Assembly (NCBI RefSeq): GCF_001424125.1
Contig: NZ_LMQI01000004.1
Location: 310,001-374,000 of the forward strand
Reading direction: 5' to 3'
Source of the DNA: Cellulomonas sp. Leaf395
Lineage (GTDB): Bacteria > Actinomycetota > Actinomycetes > Actinomycetales > Cellulomonadaceae
DNA: 64,000 nucleotides
In this document: positions 42,124-50,747 of the stretch, piece by piece
Numbering within the stretch: the stretch's first letter is position 1
How the letters are laid out: each line of letters starts with the position of its first letter
Made by a program: the position numbers and the translations under genes
The notes under the pieces: generated by a model
The model's database searches: none
Told to the model about the DNA's origin: nothing
The model's input: only the letters and a program-made list of their open reading frames with translations

Positions 42124-43554
42124 TCAGCCCGTCGATCCCTCGACGCTCCGGAGCAGCGTCGCCGCGTCGTCGTTCTCGGGATCGAGGTCGAGGGCCCGCC
42201 GCAGGAGCTCGGCTGCCTGACCGGCGTCGCCGTCCACAAGGTGCGCCCACCCGGTCATCGCCCACGCCTGCGACGAGTCCGGCCGGATCGTCGTCCAGAC
42301 GTCCAGGAGCGGTCGGACCAGCTCGGGCCGGTGCAGCTCGATGGCGCCCCAGACGGCATCCTCGAAGCGCCCGTCGTCGACGTCGACCTCGGCGGGGGCA
42401 GCCAGTTCCAGCCGGTGGAACGTCTCGACCGCAGCCGCCTTGCCCCCGGCCTCGAGGGCAGCTGCCACCGGCAGCGTGATCGGCTGGAGATGCGCGTCGA
42501 TCTCGGTCGCCTCCGCCGGGAGGTCAAGGGCGAGGTCGAGCGCGGCGCTCACGACGGTGCGCATGGGGGCGGCGTTGGAGTTCGACAGCACCACGACCCC
42601 GATCCCGCGGTCGGGGAGCAGCGCGATCCGCGACTCGAAGCCGGGATCACCACCGCTGTGGCCCACCATCCGGTGTCCGCGGTAGGTGCCGAGGAACCAT
42701 CCCAGAGCCATCGCCTCGCTCCACGGCGGGTCCCCGACCTCCGCCTGCCGCTGCCACATCCGCTCGGGCACGCTGGTGTCGGCGAGGGTTCCCAGCATCC
42801 ACCGGGACAGCTCGGCCACGCTGGAGTGCAGCGTCGAGCTCGGTGCGTGCCGTCGGGTGTAGGGGTAGGCGCCGGTCGGAACGACCAGTGGTGCTCCGAC
42901 ATGTGGGGAGGAGGCGAGCTCCGACGGGACGTCCGCGCGCAGGAACGTGCTGTGCACCATGCCGGCCGGGTCGAGGACGAGGTCCTTCATCGCAGTCTCG
43001 AACGTCCGCCCGGTCACGGTGGCGACGACGTGCCCGAGCACCTCGTACCCGGCGTTGCAGTAGGCGAACTGGGCGCCGGGTGTCGTGGTCAGGCTCGCGC
43101 CGGACAGGCCGCGGACGAACTCGGCCAGGGCGTCGTCGCCCAGCTGCGGGTCGTGCCAGCCGTAGTCCACGACGTCGGGCAAACCGCTCGTGTGCGTGAG
43201 CAGGTGACGCAGGGTGACCTCGGACTGCCGCCCGTCGGCCAGGCGCAGCTCAGGTATCCACCGGACGACAGGGGAATCGAGGTCGAGCGCGGGCTCGCTC
43301 TGCTCTGGTCCGGCGGTCGCCAGCCCGACCACGGCCGCCGCGACGAACGGCTTCGACACCGACGCCAGGTGGAACAGCGTGTCGGTTGTCACCGGGCTGC
43401 CAGTGCGGACGTCGCGCGTCCCGAACCCGCGGGCCAGGACGACCTCGCCGTCTTGCACCACCGCGACCGCAAGACCCGCGAGACCGTGCGCCTGCACCAG
43501 CCGCTCGATCAGCGGCCACAGCGACGCCTCCGCCCGACGCTCCGCAGAAGTCAC
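42124..43554 (-). CDS. Serine hydrolase, class C beta-lactamase/PBP4* family
   Basis: A 476-residue beta-lactamase-superfamily protein. The active-site SVSK (residues 65-68), YCN (165-167) and a late HSGG motif are all present. The N-terminus has no signal peptide, so it is probably cytoplasmic. The C-terminal 130 residues are helical and end with a TPR-like segment (AGQAAELLRRALDLDPENDDA). Members are esterases, peptidases or regulators rather than true beta-lactamases. The GTG at 43554 follows GAGTGG. It is flanked on its 5' side by element copy B. Confidence 0.85.
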   Translation of the reverse strand: MTSAERRAEASLWPLIERLVQAHGLAGLAVAVVQDGEVVLARGFGTRDVRTGSPVTTDTLFHLASVSKPFVAAAVVGLATAGPEQSEPALDLDSPVVRWIPELRLADGRQSEVTLRHLLTHTSGLPDVVDYGWHDPQLGDDALAEFVRGLSGASLTTTPGAQFAYCNAGYEVLGHVVATVTGRTFETAMKDLVLDPAGMVHSTFLRADVPSELASSPHVGAPLVVPTGAYPYTRRHAPSSTLHSSVAELSRWMLGTLADTSVPERMWQRQAEVGDPPWSEAMALGWFLGTYRGHRMVGHSGGDPGFESRIALLPDRGIGVVVLSNSNAAPMRTVVSAALDLALDLPAEATEIDAHLQPITLPVAAALEAGGKAAAVETFHRLELAAPAEVDVDDGRFEDAVWGAIELHRPELVRPLLDVWTTIRPDSSQAWAMTGWAHLVDGDAGQAAELLRRALDLDPENDDAATLLRSVEGSTG

Positions 43555-43596
43555 TCGCCCACTCTCTCGCACACACGCCGCTGGCCCTTCCAAGGG

Positions 43597-43697
43597 TGTA
43601 GGAACTCAGCCGAGTTGTCAGAGAGGCATCGGTCTGACCTGCGGTTGGACAAGTAGGTGAGACGCGCTTCGTCTCACCTACTTGTCCACATCCTCCG
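43597..43697 (+). repeat. 101-bp element, copy B (best-preserved hairpin)
   Basis: The left end is TGTAGGAACTCAG, then GAGTTGTC, GTCTGACCTGCG, and a perfect 18-bp stem with arms at 43647-43664 and 43670-43687 around the loop CGCTT, then the right end CACATCCTCCG. Transcribed either way it would make a very stable hairpin. The stop codon of the leftward membrane-protein gene falls inside it at 43678. Confidence 0.9.
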
Positions 43698-44127
43698 GTG
43701 CCGCTGGGGCGGTCCCAGGGACGCCCGCCCGGCGGTGGGTTCGTGCGTCAGGTGGTGCACGCCCCGTGCGCCGAGCCGGTGTCCCGCTCTGACCGGAGAC
43801 GACAGCGACAAAGTCGTCGACGATCGCCGCGACCTTGTCGACGGGGGCGAAGCCGGTTCTGTGTTGGTCGGGCCGGATGTCGGTCCCCGCGATGCCCGCC
43901 GTGGCAACCGCCAGGAGTGCAGCGATCGCGAGGGCACCCACCCACGCCCTGCGCCGCTCGCTTGCCACGAGGCGTCGGAGCGGGCCGACGAGGATCAGGG
44001 CCATGCCGACGAACGCGACGCCGGCGGTGGTCTTCCCGGCGACGAGCAGGACCACGCTGCACGCACACAGCGACGAGGCCCAGATCGCTCGCGCGAGCCC
44101 GTGGCCGGTCGTCGACCCCTCTGCCAT
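43678..44127 (-). CDS. Small membrane protein of unknown function
   Basis: A 149-residue frame with three hydrophobic stretches (AIWASSLCACSVVLLVAG, GVAFVGMALILVGPL, WVGALAIAALLAVATAGIAG) and a Pro/Arg-rich tail. I do not recognise a family. The last six codons run into copy B of the 101-bp element, which supplies the stop codon, so the native C-terminus may have been cut. It lies 58 bases downstream of the ABC permease gene and could belong to that operon. Confidence 0.6.
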   Translation of the reverse strand: MAEGSTTGHGLARAIWASSLCACSVVLLVAGKTTAGVAFVGMALILVGPLRRLVASERRRAWVGALAIAALLAVATAGIAGTDIRPDQHRTGFAPVDKVAAIVDDFVAVVSGQSGTPARRTGRAPPDARTHRRAGVPGTAPAAPEDVDK

Positions 44128-44185
44128 GGTGTGTCTCCCGATAGTGAGTGACGTGGCGGACCGAGGCGAGCCGCGCGGCGGATGA

Positions 44186-45202
44186 TCAGGTGAGGTTGCG
44201 GCGGACGCGCCAGAGGCACAGTCCGGCGAGCGCGAGGCTGAGCCCCACGTAGACGGCCGACTCTCGCGCCTGCATCGGCCAGAAGTGGCTCAGCGGCTGG
44301 TAGCGAACCTGGAACTGGTATCCGAGCTCGCCCATCTCGGCGAAGCATGCGGCACGGTCCTGGTTCACCGGCGACACGCACGGGCCTGAGGCGGACACCG
44401 GGATCGAGTCGACGACGGTGCCTGAGGGATCGACGATGGTGCTGGACAGGAACCACGCACCACTGCTGCCGGGAAGCAGGGCGGCGCTGTCCGGGCCGAC
44501 CCGTTCGACCGTGAAGCCGTCGCTCCTGTGGTCGCTGATCTCGGTCGTCGTCTCCACGGGCGCCGCCAGGTGAGGGCGGACGAGCACCGGGAACAGGACC
44601 TGCGCGGTGATCAGGAGCGCGACCGTGGCCGCCATGGCAGCGGTCGTGCGTCGCACCAGCATGCCCACCGTCACGCCGAGCACGAAGGCGAACAAGGCGT
44701 AGGCCACGGGTGCGACGCCCCTGGCGGCGAACATCAGGGGATCCATGAGCGGGAAGTCCCCGATTGCCACCTCGTCGAGCGGGGACGACCACCAGGACAC
44801 GGCCGCTGTGCAGAGAGCCGCGGTCAGCATGGCGGCAAGCGACAGCACGCGCAGCTTGACCAGCAGCCAGTGGCGTCGCGTCGTGCTCTGGTTCCAGGCG
44901 ACGAAGTGCGTGCCCGTCTCCACCTCGCGCGCCACCAGCGGGGCGCCCCAGAAGGTGCCGACGAGAGCGGGCACGACGAGCACGAGGGCGATGGCTGCCA
45001 GCCACGCGGACCTGTTCTCCCGGAAGAACGCCTGGGCGACCACCGAGCACTCCGGCCCGCCGCTGCCGCACGCGGGCCGCAGGGCGGAGTAGCGATCGCG
45101 CAGGCCCACGCCCGTGGCCGCCAGCAGCGCGAGGATCACCGCGAGTGCGGCCGTCGTGGCGTAGGCCGCGGTGCGGAACTGCCGCAGAGCGAGCCAGGTC
45201 AC
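44186..45202 (-). CDS. ABC-2 type transporter permease
   Basis: A 338-residue membrane protein with about six hydrophobic segments (TAAYATTAALAVILALLAATG, AIALVLVVPALVGTFWGAPLVA, GVAPVAYALFAFVLGVTVGML, VALLITAQVLFPVLV). The motif EVETGTHFVAWNQSTTRRHWLLVK is typical of permeases paired with YtrA-type GntR regulators. The GTG overlaps the stop of the ATPase gene. Together they form an exporter of unknown substrate. A large extracellular loop of about 140 residues lies before the last helix. Confidence 0.85.
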   Translation of the reverse strand: MTWLALRQFRTAAYATTAALAVILALLAATGVGLRDRYSALRPACGSGGPECSVVAQAFFRENRSAWLAAIALVLVVPALVGTFWGAPLVAREVETGTHFVAWNQSTTRRHWLLVKLRVLSLAAMLTAALCTAAVSWWSSPLDEVAIGDFPLMDPLMFAARGVAPVAYALFAFVLGVTVGMLVRRTTAAMAATVALLITAQVLFPVLVRPHLAAPVETTTEISDHRSDGFTVERVGPDSAALLPGSSGAWFLSSTIVDPSGTVVDSIPVSASGPCVSPVNQDRAACFAEMGELGYQFQVRYQPLSHFWPMQARESAVYVGLSLALAGLCLWRVRRNLT

Positions 45203-46083
45203 TGCGCCACCCCCAGGAGCGTCCGGTCCGGCGGGGCCGCGACCATGTACGCGATGACCAGGTCCTCCAGCGTGAGCCGGCTGACCGTCCACGTCGGGTC
45301 GAGGAGCGGCTCCCTCGCGCGCACGATCAGGGTGCTGTGGCGCTCGGTGTGGCTCGCGCAGATCACCTTGTGACTCCGAGGGATTCGACTGCCCTCGCGC
45401 CGGGCACCGGTGAGGCGATGATGGGTCGCGAGCAGCTCGTCGACGCTTCCGGCCAGGACCACCCGGGACTCGGCCAGCACCACCAGGTAGTCGCAGAGGC
45501 GCTCAAGGTCCGCGACGAGATGCGACGAGAGCATCACGGTCAGGTCGTTCTCCGCCATGGCCTCCATCAGGGACCCGAAGAACTCGCGACGAGCGACCGG
45601 ATCGAGTGCTGCAACCGGTTCGTCGAGGAGCAGGAGCTCAGGTCGCTTGGCGAGGCCGAGGGTGAGTGCCAGCTGGGCGCGCTGGCCGCCGGAGAGCTGC
45701 CTTGCGCGACGACGCGGGTCGAGGCCCAGCCGTCGTATGCGAGCCTGTGCGAGGGCGTCGTCCCAGGCCGGGTTGAGCTTCGCCCCTAACCGCAGGTGGT
45801 CTCGCACCGACAGCCCCGCGTAGGTGGGCGTGCCCTGTGCGACGAACCCGACCTTCGCCAGCTGGACGCGACCCGAGCCCGGTCGTCCGCCGAGGACGGA
45901 GATGCTGCCGGCCGACGGGGTGAGCTGACCGCTCGCCAGACTCAGGAGGGTGGTCTTGCCGGCGCCGTTCGCGCCGACGAGCCCGACGACGCGGCCCGCC
46001 GGGATCTCGAGCGTGCAGTCGGCCAGCGCCCACGATCGCCCGTACCGCAGGCCGAGCCCGTCCGCCTCCAGCGCGGCGGTCAC
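45199..46083 (-). CDS. ABC transporter ATP-binding protein
   Basis: A 294-residue ATPase. Walker A is GLVGANGAGKTTLL, the signature is RQLSGGQRAQLAL, Walker B is LLLLDEPVAALDP and the switch His lies in VMLSSHLVADLE. The C-terminal 70 residues beyond the ATPase core are regulatory. It is the middle gene of a gntR-ATPase-permease operon with four-base overlaps on both sides. By family it probably powers drug or peptide export. Confidence 0.9.
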   Translation of the reverse strand: MTAALEADGLGLRYGRSWALADCTLEIPAGRVVGLVGANGAGKTTLLSLASGQLTPSAGSISVLGGRPGSGRVQLAKVGFVAQGTPTYAGLSVRDHLRLGAKLNPAWDDALAQARIRRLGLDPRRRARQLSGGQRAQLALTLGLAKRPELLLLDEPVAALDPVARREFFGSLMEAMAENDLTVMLSSHLVADLERLCDYLVVLAESRVVLAGSVDELLATHHRLTGARREGSRIPRSHKVICASHTERHSTLIVRAREPLLDPTWTVSRLTLEDLVIAYMVAAPPDRTLLGVAQ

Positions 46084-46472
46084 GCGACGTCGCCTCGGGC
46101 CTGCGCCCGGACCGCCGCGACGAACAGCGCCTCGATGCTCTCGTCGTCGAGCCCGGCCTGTCGGCTCCGTGCCAGCCAGTCGTGGAGCTCGCTGCGCAGG
46201 GCGCTGTGAGCCGCCAGTGAGGTCGAGCCCAAGGATCGGGTCACGAAGGTGCCGACGCCCGGACGGGCAGCGACGAGATCCTGGTGCTCCAGCTCCCGGT
46301 ACGCCTTCTGGACGGTGTTGGGATTGATCGCCAGGCCGGCGACGACCTCCTTGACCGTCGGCAGCTGATCACCCTTCCGCAGCACCCCGAGCTGCAGAGC
46401 CTGGCGGACCTGCCGGACGAGTTGCAGGTAGGGCGGCAGTCCCGAGGCGGGTTCGAGGTAGAACTCGAGCAT
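46080..46472 (-). CDS. GntR family regulator, YtrA type
   Basis: A 130-residue short GntR regulator. The winged helix is PPYLQLVRQVRQALQLGVLRKGDQLPTVKEVVAGLAINPNTVQKAYRELE, ending GVGTFVTR. The C-terminal tail of 55 residues is too short for a full effector domain, as in YtrA. It leads an operon with an ABC ATPase and permease, and a perfect CACTAG/CTAGTG palindrome lies 13 bases before its ATG. Autorepression of the exporter is inferred. Confidence 0.87.
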   Translation of the reverse strand: MLEFYLEPASGLPPYLQLVRQVRQALQLGVLRKGDQLPTVKEVVAGLAINPNTVQKAYRELEHQDLVAARPGVGTFVTRSLGSTSLAAHSALRSELHDWLARSRQAGLDDESIEALFVAAVRAQARGDVA

Positions 46473-46484
46473 GGCGGACCATTT

Positions 46485-46500
46485 CACTAGGAAACTAGTG
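46485..46500. promoter_or_regulatory. GntR operator CACTAG-gaaa-CTAGTG
   Basis: A perfect 6-bp inverted repeat with a 4-base spacer lies immediately upstream of the gntR ATG. The AT-rich CTAG steps stand out in this high-GC DNA. Confidence 0.65.
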
Positions 46501-46564
46501 CGATCGTCAAACGTAGACCCCCGATCCGACGCCGGGCAAGTCTCCGCTCAGGGGTGCCCCGGAG

Positions 46565-46665
46565 TGTAGGAACCCATCGAAACTTTCCGGAGCCCGACGC
46601 TCTGACCTGCGGCAGGACAATTAGCTAGTACGGACGTTGTCTCACCTAGTTGTCCGAATCCTCCG
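46565..46665 (+). repeat. 101-bp element, copy C
   Basis: The left end is TGTAGGAACCCA, followed by CGCTCTGACCTGCGG, GGACAATTAGCTAG, TTGTCTCACCTAGTTGTCC and the right end GAATCCTCCG. The outer part of the hairpin is kept (GGACAATTAG with CTAGTTGTCC) while the inner loop has changed. It lies in the 285-bp gap between gntR and the methyltransferase. Confidence 0.85.
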
Positions 46666-46757
46666 CGGTCCCAGTTGAGGCCGCTTGAGTCCGGACCGAC
46701 CGACGTGGGGAACCCGAAGTCTGCGTACCACGACCCGCGCCTGTGAAGCGAGGCACG

Positions 46758-47411
46758 ATGGACGCCGTGACGAACGATGTGCGGGAGTACTGGGACAACG
46801 CGGCGGCGACCTTCGACGAGGCGGCCGACCACGGCCTGCTCGACCCGTCCGTGCGCGCCGCGTGGTCGCGAATGCTGATGCCCTTGCTCCCCGTGCACCG
46901 AGCGACCGTCGCCGATCTCGGGTGCGGAACGGGAAGTCTCTCGGTCCTGCTCGGCGAGGCCGGCTATGAGGTCACAGGACTGGATGTGGCACCCCTGATG
47001 ATCGCGGCCGCCCGGCAGAAGGCACTCGCCGCCGGGCTGACGTCGACCTTCGTGGTCGGCGACGCGTCTGCTCCCGACCTGCCACCGAGCTCGTTCGACG
47101 TCGTCCTCGGCCGGCACGTCCTGTGGGCCCTCCCGGATCCGGCCGCGGCACTGGGCAGATGGATCGCGCTCCTGCGACCCGAGGGCCTCCTCCTGCTGAT
47201 CGAAGGGCACTGGGACACCGGTGCCGGGCTCGCGGCGCAAGAGACGCTTGCGCTCGTCCGTCGGCACGGGCGGGACGCCACCGTCGTCCGTCTCGTCGAA
47301 CCCGAGTTCTGGGGTCGAGAAATCACCGACGAGCGCTACCTGGTATCGAGTCGAGGCAGCGTGGACCGCGGACACGCAAACGCGACGACGGACACGCAGC
47401 GGACACGCTGA
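46758..47411 (+). CDS. Class I SAM-dependent methyltransferase
   Basis: A 217-residue methyltransferase: it opens VREYWDNAAATFDEAADHGL, motif I is VADLGCGTGSLSVLL, motif II is VTGLDVAPLMI and motif IV is FDVVLGRHVLWALPDP, followed by WIALLRPEGLLLLIEG. This resembles small-molecule (UbiE/Methyltransf_11) enzymes. GCGAGG precedes the ATG. It stands alone between element copies C and D, the clearest one-gene cassette in the array. Confidence 0.87.
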   Translation: MDAVTNDVREYWDNAAATFDEAADHGLLDPSVRAAWSRMLMPLLPVHRATVADLGCGTGSLSVLLGEAGYEVTGLDVAPLMIAAARQKALAAGLTSTFVVGDASAPDLPPSSFDVVLGRHVLWALPDPAAALGRWIALLRPEGLLLLIEGHWDTGAGLAAQETLALVRRHGRDATVVRLVEPEFWGREITDERYLVSSRGSVDRGHANATTDTQRTR

Positions 47412-47443
47412 CGCGAATCGGACGAGCTCAACGCGAACCCACA

Positions 47444-47544
47444 TGTAGGAACTCAGCGGATCTGTCCGGGGCGCACCGCTCTGACCAGGCATCGGACAAG
47501 ACGGTGAGACGGCCCGCGTCTCACGAACTTGTCCGAATCCTCAG
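47444..47544 (+). repeat. 101-bp element, copy D
   Basis: The left end is TGTAGGAACTCAG, then ATCTGTCCGG, CGCTCTGACC, GGACAAGACGGTGAGACG, CGTCTCACGAACTTGTCC and the right end GAATCCTCAG. Both halves of the long stem are kept with a central mismatch. It follows the methyltransferase stop by 32 bases. Confidence 0.88.
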
Positions 47545-47704
47545 GGCCAGCAAGACGGGGCGACCTTGCGCATCCGCGAGCGTCACCGATGCCGATGCCG
47601 GTGCCGGCATCGACGACGACGACGGGGGCCAGGCGTGCGGGCGCGGCCCCGGCTGCCACCCGTGCCGGGCGACGCGTTGCCCGGGGCTCCGGTGAAGTGC
47701 TCAC
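47545..47704 (-). pseudogene. Start of a third cistron cut off by element copy D
   Basis: A GTG overlaps the stop of the upstream permease as GTGA and opens a frame reading VSTSPEPRATRRPARVAAG then AAPARLAPVVVVDAG. The frame continues through the element and stops within it at 47453. Overlap with the permease suggests a real operon gene whose 3' part was lost or replaced at the right end of copy D. No family is recognised. Confidence 0.4.
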
Positions 47705-48387
47705 GCGGCGCCGACGTACTCCAGGTGCCGGCGCCGGCGCAGCCGCACCGCGGTGATCGCGAGCGCGACGACGGCCATGCCGACGCCGTACGCGACCCAG
47801 TGCACGATCGCGGCGTCGACGTCCCCGACACCGTCGACGGCGTGCGCGACCAGCTCGCGAGTGGACCACAGCGGGAGCGCCTCGGCGACGGCTTTGGTGG
47901 GGTCGATGATCATCTGCAGGCCCACGATCGTGATGAGGACGAGCATGCCCTCGAGTTCGCGGGGGATGACCGTGCCGACGAGCAGGCCCAGGACCGCGGC
48001 GATCGTCCCGGACGCGACCAGCGCGAGCACGGCGGACCAGGGGTTCACGGTCTCCTGGTCGAGCGTGACGAGTACGGCATACAGGGCGGCGACAGACGCG
48101 CCCAGCCCCACGGTGGAGGTCAGTCTGCCCAGGTAGAGCCCGACGCTGCCGTGCCCGGCGAGACGGAGCCGCGGCTCGAGCGCGCGGACGCTGTTCGTGG
48201 CGAACAGCGCCACGGTGCTGACTGCCCACGCGAGGCCGAGGCTCGCGAACCGGATGGCCTGCCCCTGGAAGTCGTCGTGGCGGGCGGCGTAGAAGACGAG
48301 CGGGACGAGGACGAGCAGCAGGACGACGGTGCGACGGCCGAGCAGGTCACGGATGGTCATCTGGGCGGTCACGGCGAGGCCACGCAT
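47701..48387 (-). CDS. ABC transporter permease
   Basis: A 228-residue membrane protein with about six hydrophobic segments (TVVLLLVLVPLVFYAA, RFASLGLAWAVSTVALFATNSV, AVLALVASGTIAAVLGLLVGTVI, GMLVLITIVGLQMII, HWVAYGVGMAVVALAITAV). It belongs with the ATPase upstream, whose stop overlaps its ATG. The arrangement of one ATPase and one small permease suggests a half-size exporter of unknown substrate. Confidence 0.83.
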   Translation of the reverse strand: MRGLAVTAQMTIRDLLGRRTVVLLLVLVPLVFYAARHDDFQGQAIRFASLGLAWAVSTVALFATNSVRALEPRLRLAGHGSVGLYLGRLTSTVGLGASVAALYAVLVTLDQETVNPWSAVLALVASGTIAAVLGLLVGTVIPRELEGMLVLITIVGLQMIIDPTKAVAEALPLWSTRELVAHAVDGVGDVDAAIVHWVAYGVGMAVVALAITAVRLRRRRHLEYVGAA

Positions 48388-49061
48388 CAGTCGACCTCCG
48401 TCCCGGACAGGTCGAGCACGTCGTGGACGCGGTTCAGCTCGTGCAGCATGTGCGTGACGATGACGACCGCGCGGCCCTCGTCGCACCACTGGTCGACGAG
48501 GCCCCAGAAGTCCAGGTAGCTGCCGTGGTCGAAGCCCTGGTAGGGCTCGTCGAGCAGCACGACGCCCGGGTCGGAGAGCATCGTCGTCGTGACGTTGAGC
48601 TTCTGCCGGGTGCCGCCCGACAGGTGCCGGACCTGCTGCCGGCGGGGGACAGACCAGTCGAGCGCCGCCGCGACCCGGCTGCCCTCGGCGACCGCGGCCC
48701 GGCGGGACAGCCCTCGTCCGCGGCCGAACCAGGCGAGGTGGTCCTCGGAGGTGAGGAACCCGTCGAGCCCCATCTCCTGCGGGCAGTACCCGAGGCGGCC
48801 GTGCACGCGGACCGTGCCGCGGTCGGGCGAGACGAGGCCGGCGCAGACCTTCAAGAGGGTCGACTTGCCGCAGCCGTTCGCTCCCACGACGGCCAGCGAC
48901 CGTCCTGCGGGGACGTGGAACGAGATGTCCGTCAGGACGCGGCGCCGCCCGTATGACTTAGTCACGGAGCGGACCTCGAGGCCACCGACCTTGGGCGATG
49001 GGACGGTCGGCGATGATGCCGGTGCGGGAGCGGAGCGGGAAACGGCGTCGTCGGAAGCCAT
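48387..49061 (-). CDS. ABC transporter ATP-binding protein
   Basis: A 224-residue ATPase. It has Walker A AVVGANGCGKSTLL, signature RHLSGGTRQKLNV, Walker B VVLLDEPYQGFD and the switch His in VIVTHMLHELNR. The first 28 residues are a disordered Ser/Pro/Ala leader before the first strand. It is translationally coupled to the permease. Element copy E lies 60 bases upstream of its start codon, between it and the next gene. Confidence 0.9.
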   Translation of the reverse strand: MASDDAVSRSAPAPASSPTVPSPKVGGLEVRSVTKSYGRRRVLTDISFHVPAGRSLAVVGANGCGKSTLLKVCAGLVSPDRGTVRVHGRLGYCPQEMGLDGFLTSEDHLAWFGRGRGLSRRAAVAEGSRVAAALDWSVPRRQQVRHLSGGTRQKLNVTTTMLSDPGVVLLDEPYQGFDHGSYLDFWGLVDQWCDEGRAVVIVTHMLHELNRVHDVLDLSGTEVD

Positions 49062-49121
49062 GTGGCGACTCTAGCTAGGCGCCGTCCGGGAACAGTTGCT
49101 GCTCTCGGTCGGAGCAGCGGC

Positions 49122-49222
49122 TGTAGCAACTCATCAGAGTTGTCCGGTGCCCAGCGCTCGGACCTGCGGCGGGACACGTTCGTGAGACGAGCGGCGTCTC
49201 ACCTACCTGTCCGAATCCTCAT
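49122..49222 (+). repeat. 101-bp element, copy E
   Basis: The left end is TGTAGCAACTCA, then GAGTTGTCCGG, GCGCTCGGACCTGCGG, GGACACG, GTGAGACG, CGTCTCACC, ACCTGTCC and the right end GAATCCTCAT. The 8-bp GTGAGACG/CGTCTCAC inner stem is intact. It lies between an ABC operon and a HAD gene. Confidence 0.88.
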
Positions 49223-49274
49223 GCAGGCCCGAGGAGGTCGCGCCACGGTAGTGAAGCGCTGAAGGCATGTCGAC

Positions 49275-49922
49275 TCAGCTTGCCGTGCTGATGACCAGGC
49301 CCTCGACAGTCACCTCGACGATGCAGGCCGCGAGGTCGGGCACGACCACGTGCGCTGCGCTCAGGTCGTGGGCCGGGTGGGAGGTGGCCACCCCGAGCAC
49401 GTGCGCTCCCGCTGCACGTCCCGCCTCCAGGCCAGCTGGTGCGTCTTCCACGACGAGGCACCGGCGAGGGTTGAAGCCGAGCTGGCGGGCCGCGTTCAGA
49501 TATCCCTGCGGGTCAGGCTTGCCCAGCCGGACATCCTCTGCCGCTACCAACACGTCGGGCACCGGCAGCCCGGCGGCGGCCAGCCGCGCACGCATCAGCA
49601 ACTGCGACCCCGACGTCACTGCGGCCCATCGATCGGATGGGAGGCGCGACAAGAGGTCTCGCGTGGCGGGGAGCGCGATCACGTCATCGAGGTCTGCCAT
49701 CTCCAGCCGCTCGAGCTCAGCGACCGCCGCGGCGCGTTGGTCGCTGGGCAGAAACTCGGCCACCGTGTCCTCCGAGCGGCGCCCGTGACAGACCCGGAGG
49801 ACCTCCAAGGCGTCGATCCCGCGGACAGCGGACCATGCCCGCCACGTGCGCCCGACCGCAGCGGTCGAGTCCACCAATGTCCCGTCGATGTCGAATAGGA
49901 TCGCGTCCACCTCAAAGCGCAT
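49275..49922 (-). CDS. HAD-family phosphatase (beta-phosphoglucomutase-like)
   Basis: A 215-residue HAD hydrolase. Motif I is ILFDIDGTLVDST (nucleophile and acid/base Asp). A helical cap follows (about residues 20-85). Motif II is AVTSGS, the Lys is in LGKPDPQGYLNAARQL and motif IV is CLVVEDAPAGLEAG. This is the pattern of sugar-phosphate phosphatases such as GPP or DOG-type enzymes. The ATG at 49922 is the first that gives a compact N-terminus. It is paired in direction with the DHFR-like gene. Confidence 0.88.
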   Translation of the reverse strand: MRFEVDAILFDIDGTLVDSTAAVGRTWRAWSAVRGIDALEVLRVCHGRRSEDTVAEFLPSDQRAAAVAELERLEMADLDDVIALPATRDLLSRLPSDRWAAVTSGSQLLMRARLAAAGLPVPDVLVAAEDVRLGKPDPQGYLNAARQLGFNPRRCLVVEDAPAGLEAGRAAGAHVLGVATSHPAHDLSAAHVVVPDLAACIVEVTVEGLVISTAS

Positions 49923-50039
49923 ACGTAGCAACCTACGGGCGTTGCCCGGGAACATCGCGAGGCCTCACGTTCCCCTGGGCGGTAGTGACGCCTCCGAGAG
50001 CAACTTGGTCTCGTGTACCGCCAGCCCCCGAACGGAAGG

Positions 50040-50621
50040 TCAGGCGGACGTGGGTGCACCCACCCGGTAGTGCAGGTGCGTGACGCCGGGCGCAGCGAGG
50101 ACGCGCGTCAGCTCGAGCTCTGCGGGGTCCGTGCCGAACAGGCGACGGCCGCTCCCGAGGACCACGGGGATCAGATGGATCTCCACCTCGTCGAGCAGCG
50201 CTTCGCGCAGCAGGGTCTGCGCGAGGCGGGCGCCGTGCACCATCACGTTCTTCTCGCCCGCGGCGGCCTTGGCCGCGCGCATGGCGGTCTCGGCGTCGGG
50301 CACGAAATGCACCCAGCCGCTCTGAGGTGGCAACGGGGTGGCACGGGTCGGGACGAAGATCGGCACGCCGTGGTGGTCGCCGTCCCACTGCCCGTACTCG
50401 AACGTCTTGCGGCCGACGACGACGGCACCCGTCGCCATCAGCTCGGCGAACACCTGCCCGCTCAGCCCGGGAGGGTCGAAGTGGGGCAACGCCGCGGTGG
50501 GCTTGCCGAGCCACTCGTGCAGGCGCTCACCGCCGGTCCCGAGCCCGTTCTCCGGGCCGTCGTCTGGGCCGGTGATGAACCCGTCGAGGGACATCGACAT
50601 GTAGAGCACCGACTTTCCCAT
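50040..50621 (-). CDS. Dihydrofolate-reductase-like (RibD C-terminal domain) protein
   Basis: A 193-residue reductase-fold protein: MGKSVLYMSMSLDGFITGPDD, ELMATGAVVVGRKTFEYGQW, KNVMVHGARLAQTLLREALLDE and PVVLGSGRRLFG. It is a paralogue in family of the protein at 35992-36558 but clearly different in sequence. Function is not established. The region upstream holds a 17-bp direct repeat at 50748. Confidence 0.87.
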   Translation of the reverse strand: MGKSVLYMSMSLDGFITGPDDGPENGLGTGGERLHEWLGKPTAALPHFDPPGLSGQVFAELMATGAVVVGRKTFEYGQWDGDHHGVPIFVPTRATPLPPQSGWVHFVPDAETAMRAAKAAAGEKNVMVHGARLAQTLLREALLDEVEIHLIPVVLGSGRRLFGTDPAELELTRVLAAPGVTHLHYRVGAPTSA

Positions 50622-50747
50622 CAGGACCCTCCTCGTTCCCCCGGTCGAGCGCGACCGGAATGCTCAACCCAGCCGGACGCCTCGAACGGCGCTCGTAGCG
50701 CACACCGTCTCGGCGTGGAGCAGTCATCCGGCCGGCTCCACCGCGGC

